Assembly: GCA_020638995.1 (NCBI GenBank)
Contig: JACKHM010000004.1
Location: 1,054,001 to 1,118,000 of the forward strand
Length of the DNA: 64,000 nucleotides
Direction of reading: 5' to 3'
From: Planctomycetaceae bacterium
GTDB taxonomy: Bacteria; Planctomycetota; Planctomycetia; Pirellulales; Pirellulaceae
In this document: in pieces, positions 62,440 to 64,000 of the stretch
Numbering within the stretch: the stretch's first letter is position 1
Layout: every line of letters begins with the position of its first letter
Translations under genes and position numbers: made by a program
The notes under the pieces: model-generated
Databases searched by the model: none
Told to the model about the DNA's origin: nothing
Seen by the model: only the letters and a program-made list of their open reading frames with translations

Positions 62440-63159
62440 ATGAGTACGACCGGTTCTGCACTTCGTGAGTTACACAGAATCCATAAACAATTAACCGATT
62501 TGCGAGGACGGCTCGATCGCGGACCAAAACATGTTGCCGCCTCGCAAGGCGCAGTGCGACGAATGGAGTTGGACGCAGAGCAAGCCAAAGACGCGCACAA
62601 GAAAGCTCGCGTGAGTAGCGACGAGAAACAGTTGCAATTGAAGTCACGCGAAGCGAAGATCGACGACTTGAAGTCCAAATTGAATCAAGCCAGTAGCAAC
62701 AAAGAGTTTCAAACGCTCAAGGATCAGATTGCTGCGGACCAGCAGGCAAACTTAGTTCTCGAGGACGAAATCTTGGAGTCGCTCGAGAAAATCGATCAGT
62801 TGGCCGCGAAAGTAAAGAAGGCAGAGGCAGACTTGGCAACCGCCAAAGCTGAAGCTACCAAGGTCAAGACTCGTATCGAAGGCGAACAGGCGGGATTGGA
62901 ATCCGAGCTAGCTCGTGTGCTGAATGAATTGAAGGAAGCCGAGGCAAATCTTCCCGCGGACTACAAGTCGGACTATCTTCGCGTGGCTCGCGTTCGCGGT
63001 GAAGAAGCACTGGCCGAAGTCAACGGCGAAGTTTGCGGCGGATGCTACCAAATGCTTACGCCGAATATGATGAACGAACTTTATCTTGCGAAGCCCGTTT
63101 TCTGTAAGAGCTGTGGAGCCTTATTGTACCTCGCGGAAGGGCGAGGTATCGGTGACTGA
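62440..63159 (+). CDS. Coiled-coil protein with C-terminal zinc ribbon (CT398/DUF164 type)
   Basis: A 239-residue protein. Residues 5-170 form a long antiparallel coiled coil (alternating Lys/Glu/Ala). The C-terminus has a four-cysteine ribbon, CGGCYQMLTP then FCKSCGALLYL, as in the CdsZ/CT398 group. In Chlamydia the homologue interacts with sigma-54 and secretion proteins; in other bacteria its role is unclear. It lies behind the rpoD terminator and has its own start after GAGGTAATTG. It converges on the LRR gene. Confidence 0.85.
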   Translation: MSTTGSALRELHRIHKQLTDLRGRLDRGPKHVAASQGAVRRMELDAEQAKDAHKKARVSSDEKQLQLKSREAKIDDLKSKLNQASSNKEFQTLKDQIAADQQANLVLEDEILESLEKIDQLAAKVKKAEADLATAKAEATKVKTRIEGEQAGLESELARVLNELKEAEANLPADYKSDYLRVARVRGEEALAEVNGEVCGGCYQMLTPNMMNELYLAKPVFCKSCGALLYLAEGRGIGD

Positions 63160-63171
63160 CATCTCATACTA

Positions 63172-63194
63172 GCCGCCTCTTGGAAAGAGGCGGC
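63172..63194. terminator. Hairpin between convergent genes
   Basis: Nine-base perfect arms GCCGCCTCT/AGAGGCGGC with loop TGGAA. There is no T-run, but it lies between the two gene ends and may serve both. Confidence 0.5.
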
Positions 63195-63218
63195 CACAGT
63201 GGTGCTCCACATTGTTCG

Positions 63219-64000
63219 TCAAAAGTCGACGACCTTGATCTGCTGCTTCAGTTCGTTGAGCTGTTGGCTTTTGGCGGTATCGCTCAGCGGATTGCCTGCG
63301 AGAAACACTTGCCAGAACGAAGCTGATCGATCGGGTTTCCCGTTCGCAGCCTTGGCGGTTTCGACTAACACGCCTAGGTCTGTGATCTTGTTGTTGTCCA
63401 AAAACAGGAACTTCCAGCGCTCGCGGCCTCGCAGTGGCGACAGGTCGGTCACTTGGTTTCCACGAATATCTAACGAATCAAGTTTGTCTGTGCTGACCAA
63501 TGGACTCAAGTCGGTGATTTGATTGCCATCAGCGTAAAGCGACCACATTTTTTTGAGGCTTGCAACAGGGGCGAGGCTCTTGACTTTGTTGTTCGAGATA
63601 TAGAGCGAACGCAAGTTCTCAAGTTTTGAAACGGCGGAGATGTCCGTAATCTGGTTGTCGGACAGTTGCACGTACTGTAGCTTCGTCAACGCAGCGATCG
63701 GGCCAATGTCGGTTATCTTGTTCTTTGACAGGTCCAGGGATTGGATGTTCTTTAGACCAGCAATCGCGTCAATCTTAGTGATTTCATTGCCAGCCAAATC
63801 GAGCAGCGCGAGGCTGCGGCACTTTTCTAGCCCCGTTAAGTCTTTGATGCCTTTTCCGTGCCCTTTGATCGTCGAGATATTGACGACGTCGTCTTCGACA
63901 ATTGGTTGATCGTTATTGCGTTTCTCGAAGACATAGTTGCGGACGACCGCTTCTAAATTCTTGTCGGGAAATATCGATCCTTGGGCCAACAGGTTAGAAA
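63219..64000 (-). CDS. Leucine-rich-repeat protein, 5' end outside window
   Basis: The last 260 or so residues of an internalin-like LRR protein: about eight 22-residue repeats of the type L-x-x-L-x-L-x-x-N-x-I-x-D-I (SLALLDLAGNEITKIDAI, NIQSLDLSKNKITDIGPI, LQYVQLSDNQITDISAV). The frame runs off the window; the residues upstream (SNLLAQGSIF) look like the end of a signal peptide, so only a few dozen residues are missing and the protein is exported. LRR proteins bind other proteins; the partner is not known. Confidence 0.9.
   Translation of the reverse strand, partial: SNLLAQGSIFPDKNLEAVVRNYVFEKRNNDQPIVEDDVVNISTIKGHGKGIKDLTGLEKCRSLALLDLAGNEITKIDAIAGLKNIQSLDLSKNKITDIGPIAALTKLQYVQLSDNQITDISAVSKLENLRSLYISNNKVKSLAPVASLKKMWSLYADGNQITDLSPLVSTDKLDSLDIRGNQVTDLSPLRGRERWKFLFLDNNKITDLGVLVETAKAANGKPDRSASFWQVFLAGNPLSDTAKSQQLNELKQQIKVVDF

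Noticed and set aside
1..64000. CRISPR array or rRNA operon
   Set aside because: No regularly spaced repeats of 23-40 nt with unique spacers and no rRNA-like sequence were found.

Overview
The window looks like a chromosomal segment of a planctomycete, probably of the Pirellula/Rhodopirellula type. Support for this: eukaryote-like Ser/Thr kinases fused to WD40 propellers, an ECF sigma factor paired with such a kinase, a giant FG-GAP/Calx-beta/dockerin protein with the planctomycete basic N-terminus ending in LEDRLLL, zinc-ribbon N-termini on membrane proteins, and the gene order groEL-groES-groEL-dnaJ-grpE. No rRNA or CRISPR array was seen; one intact tRNA (Arg, anticodon TCG) is present.

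The window divides into three parts. (1) 1-2334: chromosome with a BNR-repeat protein, a MoaD/ThiS-like protein, an IS1380-type transposase remnant and the terminator that originally followed a tRNA-Arg gene. (2) 2335-35190: a genomic island of about 32.8 kb integrated into the 3' end of tRNA-Arg. Its ends are an exact 44-bp direct repeat of the tRNA 3' portion (2335-2378 and 35147-35190), and the intact tRNA is rebuilt at the right end next to a truncated integrase. Cargo, left to right: four small uncharacterised genes, several with their own hairpin terminators; a kinase with 14 WD40 repeats placed 8 nt before a plasmid-type replication initiator and iteron-like repeats; an ECF sigma factor, a second WD40 kinase, a zinc-ribbon membrane protein and a 1687-aa FG-GAP/dockerin protein; a decayed IS21 element; small genes including a ParE/RelE-type toxin-antitoxin pair; an intact tyrosine recombinase; and a complete 3750-bp transposon with terminal inverted repeats and a 5-bp target duplication. 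That transposon sits inside an unknown gene which can be rejoined in frame to 593 codons.

(3) 35191-64000: chromosomal housekeeping and signalling genes. These are a HAD-phosphatase/Sua5 fusion, an FHA-GAF histidine kinase and a receiver protein, a secreted M28 peptidase with a PDZ domain, an alkaline-phosphatase-superfamily protein overlapping a methyltransferase, the chaperone cluster, FmdB and YacG zinc-ribbon proteins, a membrane protein, a YhaN-like ATPase coupled to a metallophosphoesterase whose active-site motifs look degraded, a secreted zincin, dnaG-rpoD, a coiled-coil zinc-ribbon protein and the end of a leucine-rich-repeat protein.

The island suggests an integrative plasmid-like element: it has a recombinase, an initiator and direct repeats, and it carries two complete kinase signalling modules. 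Functions of individual kinases and of the small genes are not known from sequence.
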